Notes: generated from the sequence alone by a model not told the origin. A stretch of 64,000 nt of DNA from Telmatactis stephensoni (GCA_029948255.1 JALIZF010001826.1:682001-746000); one strand, 5' to 3'. Numbered from the stretch's first letter, positions 35,912-47,888 are shown. Numbers and translations: made by a program.

Positions 35912-38900
35912 ATGGGGTAAGTTGGAAAACCATTTAATAATCTGGCTAAATATCGATTTATGCGCTATTTATACCTGACGACTTGACCTTTGCTTCAGTC
36001 ACGCTAAGATATGTATTTGCATAATTTTTTAGGTTGACTGACGAACAAGAATCCATACTTGCGAGAGCCCTAGAAGGGCACAATTTAGTAGTTACTGGTC
36101 AGGCTGGTACTGGCAAATCGTTTTTGGTTGCATCAATTATTAAGAAACTCAAAGAAAGGGGTAAATCTGTAGCCGTGGTTTGTTCAAGCGGGCTGGCTTG
36201 TAGCGTGTACGAGCACGGGTTGGCGAGAACTGTGCATTCAACGTATGGTCTTGGTACAGCTAATCTACCATGGCAAAAGGTAATAACAAAAGCAAAGTCG
36301 AATTCAAGTGTTATGTCACATCTTCGATCCTTCGATGTGGTAATTTGGGACGAAATCAGTATGTCCAGCGCAAGAGTTTTTGAGCTTGTCAACGCACTGG
36401 AAATAGCTGTGAGCGATGGCCGCGCCTGTCCCTTTGGAGGCAAGCAAGTTGTGTTGGTCGGTGACTTCTGGCAGTTGAAGCCAGTTCCGAACGTTTTCGA
36501 TGATGGAAGCTATGTATTCACATCAGAGATCTTTAAGATCGCCTTCACCCACCGATACGAGCTAACTAAACTTCTTCGACAAAATAATGAGGAAGTGCAA
36601 TTTCTGGAAGCCCTCAGCGATACGAGAGTCGGTCGATGTCGACCAGAAACACTGGAGTTTATAAACTCTCTTTCAGGAAACCTCAATGATTCACGAGCAG
36701 AGGCAGCCACTCATATTTTTTTTCTCAAGCTCAGCGCTTCGATACACAATCTCAATGTTTTGAGAAACTTACCAGGCAAGTTTATTGAGCTCAATGCTGA
36801 TGTGCATGGAGAAACACCTACATCAAGTGACTGTCCAGCTGAAAAATTACTCCGACTTAAGCCTGGATGTAAAGTGATGCTACTGTGGAATTTGTCACAA
36901 ACGTTAAAGAATGGCTCACAAGGAACATTTGAACGGTTTGAGAAAGAATCAGCTCTTGTAAGATTCCCCAGAGATGGCCTCATCAAAGTACAAAGGCGCA
37001 CTTGGACTAAAGTGGACAAAAATGGCTCTACTGTTGGTTCGCTGACCCAATATCCCCTTATTCCTGCATATGCCATTACGTGCCACAAATCACAGGGCCA
37101 AACACTTCCTGCAGCCATTGTTCATTGCTCTAATGAGTTTGTTGCTGGTTTGACCTATGTGGCTATGTCAAGGGTCAAATCAGCCGAAGACCTACAGGTG
37201 CTTAATTTCAAACCAAGATTCTTAAGGAAAGTGCCTGACCAGGTAACCAATGAAAATTGGACCTATAATGAGAGGTCCCAGGCAAACTTCACTTGCTGTA
37301 GACGGAAAGAGTTGGAAGAGAGACACAGTCGGGCAAGTGACAGACCAGCTACTAACCAAGAACTTCCATGTCAAGATGACCAGTATGAAGTCCATCCAGC
37401 AGATTCTGAATACTTACACAACATCTTCGAAAGTGACGAGTATTCAGAAATTAATCTCTCAGATGTAAGTGAAATCCTAAATAACGACGATGAGCTTGCT
37501 TCTCTTCCTCACAACTTGAATATCAAGCAGCTTCTTTCTGCACTCATCAGTGAGGATTCTCCCCTTGATACGAATGGACATCAACGAAATCTACTTATTT
37601 ACGATATGCTAGAAGACGAGCATGCTCTTGGAAAGCTGGCAGGGTTTGCCAAATACGCCTGGCAAAATGTATTTGAAATGGTGGATAGAAACACAGCGGA
37701 CGATTTAGGAACTGTCTCCAAAATCAGTCGACAAGAATTTACAAGTGTGACAAAGGAACTGCATTCCTTTTTTAACACCAAGGAATATAAAGGGTGCATG
37801 TATAATCTTTTTGATGTAAATCCATCAACCATCACAGCTAACCAGTCATCAATCGCTTGTCACCTTGTTCTTCAAATCTACACAGAGTTTCTAAAAGTCT
37901 TGTCAGGAAAAATGGAATGTCAGCATGCCGAAGAGATGAACGAAGTGAAAGTGTGGGAGATGTCAGCGGAGGGAAAGGGAAAAGTTCGTTATGTTGGAGG
38001 TTGGGCATTGAGGAAGGTAATGGAAAAGGCTAGAAGCTATGTGAAGAAAAATATTGCATCTGACAATCAGACAACACTGGACAGTGTCAATAGCTGCATG
38101 GAAAAGGTATCAATCATTCAAGATGAGCTCTGTGTTAGCAATGAAGCAATTGCAAGTGAGTCAAAGTACCAGGATACACTCAATTTGACGGAATCTCGCC
38201 AGTATAGAGACAAAGGTCTGCTACATATAACAGATGGCGCATTTGAATTCTTCATGCATCTTGAGCAAAGAAGAGTTGAAACAATCAACTATCACAACAT
38301 CAAGTCACGTGGCTCAGACATGATAGAAGCAGCACTGGAGACATTAAAGAAGGATAAAGAACTACAAGAAAAGTGGCTACATGCATTTGAAGATGACATG
38401 CACCTGAGGGTAAGACTAGTGCTTTTTTATGATTTATTGTTGTTCTTGTTGTCATTGTCATTATTATATTGTGTTGTGCTAAGAAAAGTACTAACCACAA
38501 CTCACTCTCTACCACTTGGGCAGTTATTTGTTTCAAGATGCTTATAAGCATTGTTTGCTCACAATGATTAAGTCAGCATACAAGGGAAATTATTGAATTT
38601 GTACTAGATTTCTCTTGTAATATTTGAGGACACGCGATTGGTCTTTTTTGAGCCCACAGTCTAGATAAGAAAATCTAAACTGCAGTTGAAATGGAAAGTA
38701 CAGAGCGAGCTTGTGAATTGTAAGGGTTTTTGTTGTGGGATGTTGGCTAGCCATCAGATCAACCAATGTCACTATAAAATTAATATTGATTGAACTGAAA
38801 AATGGCCTTGAAACCCTAAATTTGCATACTTACCAATTTAATTGGAGATCTGTTAATTACCTTATAGGACCTTAAAGAATGCATTTTTTATGAGGTAATT

Positions 38901-39674
38901 GGAAGGATAGTCAACATGGGTACCAATCAGTTTTTGAGAGATTTCAGGTATGTCATAACAGTGTTTATTTATTAATTTAGTGCAGGTCAAAATTAATGTA
39001 AAGTTTCTCGTATCATGCATATTATACAGCATGCTGTCCACAAAATTAATTTATCAGGATTAAAAACAAATTATTTTACATTTACCTTCAGGTATCAATT
39101 TAAAGTTAAGAAGACAATGGAGCTAAGAAAGAGAGTTTTTGAGAAGAAACAGAAACAAAAGGAAAAGCAGGAGATGGTTGTATTCCAGGTCAGCTCCATA
39201 CTATTAATACACAATTAAATTATTACATGCTTCAGTAAACAATTTCCTGTTCTATTGATCTGGCTGCACCCAGGCTTTAAAATAAAAATGTGATAGCATT
39301 ACAATAATTGAAGACTTTCATTTCATTAATTTCTTGATTTTAATGATTTGTTTTGTGTACCCATGCTTTTACAAATATCTAGAACTTAAATGTTAATAAT
39401 TTATAATACAAATTTTATCCAACAGGATATTTTGAATGACACAAGCACCGGCAAAGTTCAGAGCCATGCCTTGCTGACAAAATTCATTGATGAGCACAAG
39501 CAAGAAGGACTAAGCAGAGTCTACCGTAAAAATGAGCTTCAACTCCTATGCAAGGCTTACAGGGTGCGATTTAACTCTAAGTCTAACAAGACATTTATGG
39601 CTACAGAGCTGGTATGTGTCATCAAAATGCATCAACAAGTTCCAGATGTATCTCCACTGCAAAGTGACAAATAA
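35912..39674 (+). CDS. PIF1-like helicase with long C-terminal extension
   Basis: Five exons in continuous frame: 35912-35916 (ATGGG), 36033-38409, 38868-38947, 39092-39188 and 39426-39674; 935 residues. The N-terminal ~400 residues have all expected SF1B motifs: Walker A GQAGTGKS (residues 24-31), HSTYGLG, Walker B VVIWDEISM (~103), VLVGDFWQLKPV, LLRQN, AYAITCHKSQGQTL and YVAMSRVKSAEDLQVL. Residues ~400-935 are an extension with acidic and Lys-rich coiled-coil segments and a basic end (VYRKNELQLLCKAYRVRF), which I do not recognise. By family it should be an ATP-dependent 5'-3' DNA helicase, probably nuclear. It lies just inside the left repeat and converges with the transposase. The five-base first coding exon is a prediction; an alternative start is the main uncertainty. 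A role in transposon excision or gap repair is inference. Confidence 0.85.
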
Positions 39675-40412
39675 TCCACTTCATTGCCCTGCACTGTATT
39701 ACTCAGTACTAATTCTTACTTTATCATTTTTATGCAGTGCTTTACTATGCAAACTCTTGAATGAGTTTCATTCTAGTAGGTTTTTGCAGTGTTCCTTTAT
39801 ATGTACAGTATATAGTTATACTTCTTAGTGAAACTGTTGTTTCAATAATTAATAGTGAATTCTATTGTATTTTTATTTATTATAATTCCTGAATGAAGTT
39901 CATCCAGAATTAGTCTATAGAGAGCATAAAGCCCCATTGAGCCATAACCATATTAATATAGCAATTTTGAAGCATTTCATTTGAATTTAGAATCATTTAC
40001 TCTAATCCAATTGTGATCTTGAAATGTACAATATATAATTAATAATATCAATATATATGATCCATATAATATATCTGGCATCTGAACTACAATATCTATT
40101 ACTAGTGAGTGACAATGGTATTTTGTCAATGCATTGTATTAGAAATACTATTTTTAAAGTGTATTTGAACCAAACAGTTTTATTGCTTTTTAAAACTGAG
40201 CTTATTTATTTTTGGTATATATATGCATCAACTACATGACAGGTATAGCATAAAATTCAATAATATTGGTTAGTTCATATACATTTTGAATAGTTTGCAG
40301 GACCTTGACATTGACAATAGAGAGACTTTTTACTAACTTGTATTTACAAATTTGCTGAACTGAGCAAAGGGATAAAATAATGATGTTGAATATAGCTACT
40401 TATATTTTGCAT

Positions 40413-43400
40413 TTAAAGTAAAGATGTCTTAGCAGTTAATACTGTACTGTTTCCAGCATTACTTTTTCTGCTGATGGTTGTCTGCCCAAGAATGATAGAA
40501 TTCTGGCAGGACTGCTGGAGTTTATATGTTGGATTATTGTTTTGTCCATTACATGCCCTTATTTGGCAGAAATGGTTTTCAACACAATCCTGGTTAACTA
40601 TTGCAGGTTTTATAACACTGCCTGGAAATTTTGCTAGCTTTATTTTCACAAGAGAATTAAACCCTAATATCATAGATTGTAGATCAAACCACAATTTGGC
40701 TGATATGAATTCTTTTGCATTTGATGATTCTTCTTTCCAATTCTTGAAGAAATCATAGATATGCAGGAGCTGTGTTAAACGATGGTCTGTAACTTGTGAT
40801 ATGTGGTGACGACTATTGAATATTGAATGAATTGTTGATGTGTGCATCAACAGCTCGATTGTACTGGCCAGTTCACTTCCTTTTTCTCCAAGTGCAGTCT
40901 TGTGAGCCTGCATAGAGTTAGATGTACATAAATCATAAAAATGTTGTAATTCACTTTGGTTCAACTCTTTATGCATGACGTATCCGATGTGTCAGAGAGA
41001 ACATAGGACGGGATGTCATTAGGTAAATAGGAGATATGGAACTAAGGGTCAGAGAAATGTACAGCAGTATACATGTGTACAAACCTATGATGATCATCTT
41101 TGACTTTGAATGATAGGTGAATACAGCTGGTATATTGCTTGAAGCAATATTATTTTGACAGGGGGTTAAAAAGATAGCCCATAATCCCTTGCGGTCATGC
41201 AATCATTTGTCTATTGTAAATAGGGTTGAAATGCCAGTTATTATTGGAAGCCTAGAGTGCTCGCACTAAATGCGTGAAACATAAATACTACTAAATAGGT
41301 GATAAATCATGCAAATTCCTTGGTTTCCTATTGTCTAATCAACACTATTTAGTAGTACCGGTAATTAGTACTATTTGTTTCACGCTTTTAGTGCGAACAC
41401 TCTATAAAGTTAAATTAATATTAGTACCTATTATTATTTATATTAGAATTATTGACACAGTTGACATTCTTTTCTACAACATTTTCTAAAATAAGTGGCT
41501 GTATGACTACTATTTGTTTACCATTTCCTGAATGTTACTATAATACAATACTTAACCTCAGATTGATTCATTTTGTGTATACAGTCTCATTTACCTTTAG
41601 CAGATAAAGCATTTTATCATCAAGTACATCTTCAGCTAGACTGTTCCTCATTTTACTAGCAGGATCAAGCTGAAAGTGCTGAAGTGTCAACTTTTCATGG
41701 ATGGGTAGGGTGTGGTTTCTCTGATCCCAAGTGAAAGCATCATTCAGCTGACTCCACAGAATTTTGTGGCCCTTGAGAGTTAGGCATCTTGGTTTGCAGT
41801 CTTTGTTGCTCTTGGAAATATTGTTTCTGATCTTTTTGATATTGTGCTATAAAAAATACACTTCCATTATTACAATCCATACACTTATTGTATTGTGTAG
41901 TTCCACAAAATATCCATACCTCCCCCACAGAGGTTTTTTTTATCCCCATACCCCCTGGAAATTCCAGGGGGAGTTAACACGATAAGGAAATTTAGCTTGA
42001 TTTGATCCCCCACCCCTTGGAAATTCCAAATCCCTCCATGGAAGGGGGGGGGGGGGGGGGGAGATGTAAAAATTATATTAATTTGTATTTTTTTATTTGT
42101 TTTCCTCATCTCAACAAAACCTTTTACTTAATGTATATATTGTATTGCAGTAATAATATTCAAGAATTGTTATTATTAACTGACACTGCACATTTAGGTT
42201 TATGGCAATAGGCATATGGCAATATTGTATATGTACAATAAGACTTGCATTTAAGAACTCAACTGTCCAAGCTTGATGATGTACCATATTAGGAGTTCAC
42301 ACAAACACAAAGAAACAAGACAGTGATTTGACAAGACATGAGTTCTTATCTGCAAGATGCAAAATTAAAAATATATTGTGCTATTTATAGAGTTTATTAC
42401 CTTACAGTCAAAGATGAAAACCATTGGATTTCCAGTTATGATATTGTGTGTGACATAATTAGATTCTGATGGATGCTGGTCTTTAAAGTGCTCATTCACA
42501 AATTGCCTGTTTAGTTCGGCCCCATCCAGAATACACCAATAAATACTACAAGGGAAAATGAACTCATGTTAAAAAGTTCCTTAAAAATGAAATTATAACA
42601 AACAATGATGCTACATTTTTTTTTAAATTTGGCTATAAAATGTTTAAAAATATTGAATTGTTATCCCAAGGAAATCCCTAAATTTAGGGATTTCCTTGGG
42701 ATAACAATTCAATATTATCTAACATCAATTGATAAACACTTATATCTTGAACAATTCCACTATAATTTCTAACTAAAGTTGCATTTCTTTAACAGCTTTA
42801 GTGCATGCACTCTAATATTTTGGGTGTACTCACACAAAATTATAATCAAGCATCTTGCTCACTCCTTCCCAAAATAAAAAGTAGAGATCACTGGGAGTGC
42901 AGTTTCCTGAAGGAAATTGTGCAACTGGGAATCTGAATCCTTTGTCACTTAAAAAAATGAACTGCAATACTTGTTGGGCCAACTGGGGGTCTTCATTTCC
43001 TAGTAGAAAGGGAGTCAATGAATTTATAATATATCCATGAAATAGGTCTGGGGCTCATCTAGGCAATAGACTATTTTTACTCTTACCTATTTTAGTCTTA
43101 CTATTTCATGGGTATCTATATATATATATAGTATGATAAGTATGATATCTCAAAAATAAATCTTGTTTATTTTCTATTACAACTCCCTAACATAACAAAC
43201 AAGCTAGCTGTTATATTACAGTGCAGGCTATCCAGCCGGGACCACATTAACTATAAAATATTGACCAATCATTTTGCAATATTTTAGAAATATGGTCATA
43301 TGGTCAATTTTTTATGTCAGTGGTCCCGGTTGGAGTGTCGATCTGCACTAACTAACCTGATAAGGTTTCCATACTATCATGATTCTCTCCCAGCCAGACA

Positions 43401-45533
43401 AATCCAACCAATTTGTGTTTCCCTTTACTATAGGACATTTCTAGACTTTCCTTTTTGAATGAGAAATTTAAAAAATAAGTTGTATAAATTTAATTTCAAC
43501 TACTATCGGTTACCCATTAGATGTATTTTAGACAAATAAAATATAATTCTAATGACGTACTGTTTTCATTGTATGTTCTTTTCCTCTGACTGTTCTGGTT
43601 GACTGATAACAACTAAATATAGTCCCTTAAATAAGAACTATATTTAGGTATATGCAGTAACTTAATTTAGATGTTATTTCACAGACATGAAAAGCACTCC
43701 ACTAATGTAAGCACACTAGCCATTAATTGACTAAGCATAATGCATTGGTTATCATGAATATTACATGATATTATTACCTGTATTTTCATTTCATCAATGA
43801 TCAAGCCACCCCAATAATCACTTTCCTCAAGACCTTGCTTTCTTGCTTCCTCAAGACACCACTTAAGAACTTGGGGATTCCACCCTGGTTTCTGCTCAAT
43901 TTTGGACTTATACATTCTGTCATAATATAAATTAAAACAACAATGTTTATTGATATGCATCATCTTTTTTATAGCCACTACTACTTGGAAAAATCATGAG
44001 CACATGCAGATAAACATATTCAAAGCTACTCTCACAATACCTTATGGTTCTCTGACTAGGAAGGGTGATAAATTCTCTTAAGCTGTCAAGAACGTGCGGA
44101 TTTTTGCAATATAGGTCCAGGCATAGACGAATGATCCTATAAGAAAATATACAACATATGTCAGTTTTATTCCTTGCATATGATGGATCCATATTTATCT
44201 ATAACAATTATTGTCATGGTTTAAAATTCCAGAATTTATAATTACTTTGGATGCCACCTGTATCCTTTCTCTGACTTGCACTGCCTTAGCTTCAACTGTT
44301 GCTCCCATAGGCACTTCATATTAGGTGGAATCTTATTCTCATCAAGCCCATCAAAAATTGCTTCCAAGTCATTATTGTCTCTTTCATCCATTTCAATTTG
44401 CTGACTTACAAACTTTTCTTTCCAATAGTTTTCTCTGTTTTTTGCACACTTTAATTTCTTGCTTTGGTGTTTGAGTTTTCCTAGAAGTTGTTCTCTTGTC
44501 ATCCAACGGTGATTCATTCCTTCATTTCCAACTAGGCCTCGTTGCTCCTTTTTGTCTTGTTGTCTAGAGATGTTGTAGCAATTCTTGCACATTTTTGCAC
44601 CATAAAATGATGGACAAAATATTATACAGTCCCTTGCTATGACTCGTAACTCTTCGTTGGTATATTCCTCAGCGAGGTCTTTGTAAGACCCTTGAACATG
44701 GGGAATAGTACTAGGTGAAGCTAATTGAAGTGCCAGAAATCCATTGCACAAAGTAGCTGTCTTAAAGAAATCCATGATTTGCTTGACCTTGTCGATGTCG
44801 GTTTCCGTTTCATGATCAGTACTCAGAGGAAATCCCGCATCAACATCGATCACACGACATCCACTCTTTATTTGTATTGAAACTGTTCCGCTTTCTCGGC
44901 CCTCATTCATTCGGATTTCATGGCAAATTCGATGGCCATTGAACTCTTGGCTGGTGGTAAAAATTAAACTTGCGCTCTTTGCATTGTCCTTTCTGAACGA
45001 CCAGCCAGGCTCCAAGTTGAAACCTTCGACGTCGGTTATCAATGACTGGATGCCCGCGTTTGCATTTATACAACGTGGAGGTTTTGGGGTTTTAGCCTTT
45101 AGATTCTTATAGAGGGTTACTCGATGATTCCGGGGACCTTTTTTAATAAGCTGGACGCTGCAGCCGTAGATAAATTTCACGATTTTCCCTAGTACAGAGG
45201 CAGTTAATTGGGACTGTTTGTTCTCTTTCTCCGTACCAGCTTTTGACAAAATATCGTTCACTTCAGTAGCAGCACCGTCTTCTACTTCATAATTATTGTT
45301 GATCCTAAAAGAACAAAAACGCTTGATAAGTAAATGAATTTGTGGAGAAGTAGTAAGGTTATCACTACACGATCTTTTCAAAATTCAACGGCAACGGATT
45401 TAATCAAACTGTTTTGATCTCTGCTTTGAAAAAAGAACACACACACAAACTTTATTGGACTTAAATTTACTTACCATAACTGCCACTCCAAAGCAGGACT
45501 TAGCCTTTGCTTTTTATTAGGTATCTCATCCAT
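40413..45533 (-). CDS. P-element/THAP9-type transposase
   Basis: Nine minus-strand exons keep frame throughout: 45533-45475, 45304-44246, 44136-44041, 43916-43778, 43450-43357, 42999-42834, 42545-42401, 41846-41595, 40907-40413; 834 residues. P-type landmarks in order: LPSQRTIR (~400), GLIIDEMKIQ with the first catalytic Asp (446), KLVGFVWLG, VIYWCILDGAELNRQF with the second Asp (545), IKKIRNN, HEKLTLQHFQLDPASKMR, and NQDCVENHFCQIR with the catalytic Glu (780), then the NNNPT motif. No THAP zinc finger is visible at the N-terminus; a short Cys cluster (CPSFYGAKMCKNC, ~300) and a coiled coil precede the core. The position of the usual F-D-x-x-N-S Asp reads IHSIFNSR, so one acidic residue may be missing. 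It should cut and join the transposon ends in the nucleus. Confidence 0.85.
41255..41402. mobile_element. Palindromic MITE, GAGTG family, copy 3
   Basis: TA then GAGTGCTCGCACTAAATGCG, ending TTTTAGTGCGAACACTC then TA. In intron 8 of the transposase gene; 148 bp. Confidence 0.8.
42649..42716. repeat. Perfect 68-bp palindrome without spacer
   Basis: AATATTGAATTGTTATCCCA runs to the centre CCCTAAATTTAGGG and back with no mismatch. In intron 6 of the P-like transposase gene. Either a very young short MITE or a selected hairpin. Confidence 0.92.
43221..43348. repeat. Palindromic MITE, ~128 bp
   Basis: Outer arms GTGCAGGCTATCCAGCCGGG and the related CCCGGTTGGAGTGTCGATCTGCAC; inner GGGACCACATTAA and TCAGTGGTCCC. 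In intron 5 of the transposase. Confidence 0.7.
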
Positions 45534-46079
45534 GAATTACATAAATCCAGCAAAGAAATAAATACTGTACTTGCTTCCAGTAACGGAATTTTTACTCGTG
45601 CCCAGGCCTTTAGGCCGGGAACGAGTTATAAACTGCAAATGTTTTTTTTTTTTTTTTTTTTTTTTCCTGTGTTCGTCCTGAGGGACTTCTGATTGGTTAA
45701 GAACGTAAAAACAATGCCCTTCATTCATCACCTTTGAGCGACTGCGAACGCAAGTCAGGAACTTTAGGAATGCAAGATGGCCGACTACAAAGAAAATAGC
45801 TTTCAGAGAGAGGCTTTTCCTGCACTAAAACAATGTAATTTGGAGCTTTCAATTCGAGAGATACCTAGAAACGTATAAGAGCTTCAGAATGGGCTGTTAT
45901 TTTGAGCTTCATCTCCAATACTTTGACCAAATATCGAACTCTAAATGACCTAAATGGAGTACTTGAAATGAAGCGGCTCGCGATAAAGACTATTTCCTAT
46001 GAGCTGGGAATCTACGAATTTTTCATCCTACATGTTGCTAAACGAACATACATAGAAGCAAGTCAATTATATTCCTCAT

Positions 46080-46602
46080 TCAAGCATTCAAGAGATCTTG
46101 AGAGGTTTTTGTAGTGAATTTTAATTTAATATCGTAATGGCATGAAACTAGATTCCATTGACCTTGTATTTCGCGTTTGGTCACGTAACGTCTTTTATTC
46201 ATATATATAACATCCGAAACATGAACGAAAAAATACACGATTTGTTATTGTGTCAAATATGCCGTTGTAGAAGTCTTTACAGCAAACAATTGAGATATAT
46301 AGTGAAATAAGAAGTTGAATATAAAACTGGTATATTTTTGCATGTTGGAGATATCTAATACCTATGCATGATAGAAAGACAAAGGCACTAATAGCTGCTG
46401 ACAGACAAACTGACTAATCAAGATATTTTTTAGTTTTAGTTAGCCGATTCAAAAAAGGTCATTTGTTACGGTTAGCTATTTCCCGGAATGGTGAAGAATG
46501 CGTGAAACGGCTAGGGGAAGAGTACGAACGGAGCCGGTCATTGGAGCCTCTCTTAAAAAGGGCTCCAGGCATAGGCACGAGTGAACGCACGTGTGCGTCT
46601 AG
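46080..46602 (+). repeat. Inner right module of the P-like transposon, repeated at 63556
   Basis: The stretch from the GTGAATTTTAAT region to GCGTCTAG is repeated in inverted orientation at 63556-64000: GTCACGTAACGTCTTTTATT, CATCCGAAACATGAACG, TTTACAGCAAACAATTGAGA and GTGAACGCACGTGTGCGTCT all have mirrored partners with small differences. The open frame 45902-46114 in and before it has no recognised motif. Confidence 0.8.
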
Positions 46603-47105
46603 TTAAATATATTATGACAGTACACTTCCCGTCGGTCACCCCGTTGAGTGCATTGTGTTTCGCCCGGTCCCCGTCTTCCTGGGACTGTATTGTTAACGCC
46701 AAAGCGAGGTCAATCCGTTGGTGTCTTGGGAGATTGTACCGTACGTTGGTAGATGGTTCGTTTGGCTCACATTATTGGCGATATCTCGAAAAATATTTCA
46801 CTTCGGGACAAGCGGGTTGGAGACATCAAAGTTCATTTATTGAAGAAGAGCTAACGAGAGTTTCGTGGTAATTGACGAAGGATAAGGTATTTTTTTACGG
46901 CTCGGATTAGGGGTAAGTCGGCGATATCGATAATCGAGACACCAGCCTTGTCATTTTTTTAGGAGGGGGGGGGGGGGGTATAAGAAATAACGATTTTTTT
47001 TATTCTTTTAGGGTGTAAATAAATGCAGTAACGATGTTTTTATGCTTTATTTATTAAATTCACCTATAGTGTAAAAATTCAGTAGTACAGCCTGGGTTGC
47101 CTGTG
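46603..47105 (-). repeat. Right terminal inverted repeat of the P-like transposon
   Basis: Mirror of 35299-35798, ending GGGTTGCCTGTG directly before GCTGAAC. Confidence 0.92.
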
Positions 47106-47760
47106 GCTGAACGTCATGATCATGCTTCTTTGGTACAGAAACGTCTTTGACACCGCAAACAGCCGCCGTGGATGACTGATGAAATTCTCAATCTCATTCA
47201 AGAACGCAAGATAATCTTTTGAGAAAAGCAAGAAACCTCATCAAATAACACTTCATACTGGGGGATTACACAAAGTTGCGAAATGCCGTCTACAAAACCA
47301 TCCGAGACGCAAAAAAGCATTCCGTAATGCTTTTGACTGAGGTTCCAACCCAAAGAATTCTGGAAACACGTCACCGGTGCTGCAAATAATTCAACCGCGT
47401 CTAAGACAAAGAATGGAGATAGCGCTAATATCCTACGTGTTGCAGCACCGGTCATCGCAGCTCCATTATCTAAGATCATGAACATGTCAATAGACCATTT
47501 CACGGTTGTCGTGGCTCAACCTCAGCCTCGATATCGTGTAATATATTCTTTAGAATTGGACTACAGCCCGTGGAATTTTAAAGTGTTTCTATTGTTTGTT
47601 GATGTGTGCATTCCTTACCTTACCATGGGCTACAGTCGATTTCTAAAGAATATATTACACGCTGTCGAGGCTGAGGTTGAGCCACGACAACCGTGAAATG
47701 GTCTATTGATTTTCCCGACTAACTGGAAGCTGGCGAAAGTAGCCCCATGCAGAAGTAACT
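47106..47760 (+). mobile_element. LINE fragment, right side of the P-like insertion
   Basis: The frame resumes with AERHDHASLVQKR, then (after a frameshift) PPWMTDEILNLIQERK, later WKHVTGAANN and VAAPVIAAPLSKIMNMSI; after the MITE at 47487-47709 comes FPTNWKLAKVAP, a standard RT segment (the IFPxxWKxAKVxP pattern). Several stops and shifts show decay that is independent of the transposon. Confidence 0.75.
47487..47709. mobile_element. Palindromic MITE inside the LINE
   Basis: TCAATAGACCATTTCACGGT at the left and ACCGTGAAATGGTCTATTGA at the right; 223 bp, with inner arms TCAACCTCAGCC / GGCTGAGGTTGA and TATATTCTTTAGAA / TTCTAAAGAATATA. Confidence 0.88.
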
Positions 47761-47888
47761 CCAGGACCTGGATTAGAATGAATGTCCGCACAAACTTCAA
47801 AAAAGAGAGGAGTCTGACATTGGCATGAAATAATAAAGAGACAACAGTAGAACCTCTCTTGGGGTAATTTATCACCGCTTCGTCCCGA

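Larger units (their letters stand above)
35299..47105. mobile_element. 11.8-kb P-superfamily transposon carrying a PIF1-like helicase
   Basis: Ends are CACAGGCAACCC and GGGTTGCCTGTG, inside inverted repeats of ~500 bp (35299-35798, 46603-47105). GCTGAAC is duplicated on each side (35292-35298, 47106-47112). Two spliced genes point towards each other: a PIF1-like helicase (35912-39674) and a P-element-type transposase (45533-40413). Ends of the CA...TG form fit the P superfamily; the 7-bp duplication is near the 8 bp usual for P elements. Both genes are open and the repeats differ by little more than one substitution and a G-tract length change, so the insertion is young and may still be able to move. 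MITEs sit in its introns. Confidence 0.88.

Noticed and set aside
45600..45670. Processed poly-A retroposon end (T run at 45641-45666)
   Set aside because: A T homopolymer alone, with no retroposon body or duplication recognised.
46581..46871. A 96-residue gene, with a twin at 35530-35814
   Set aside because: Both lie in the inverted terminal repeats of the P-like transposon; no start context, splice or family motif supports them, though a conserved short frame in both repeats cannot be excluded.
35299..47105. A Helitron, because of the PIF1-like helicase
   Set aside because: No HUH Rep domain is seen, the ends are long inverted repeats with a target duplication, and the partner is a P-type transposase.
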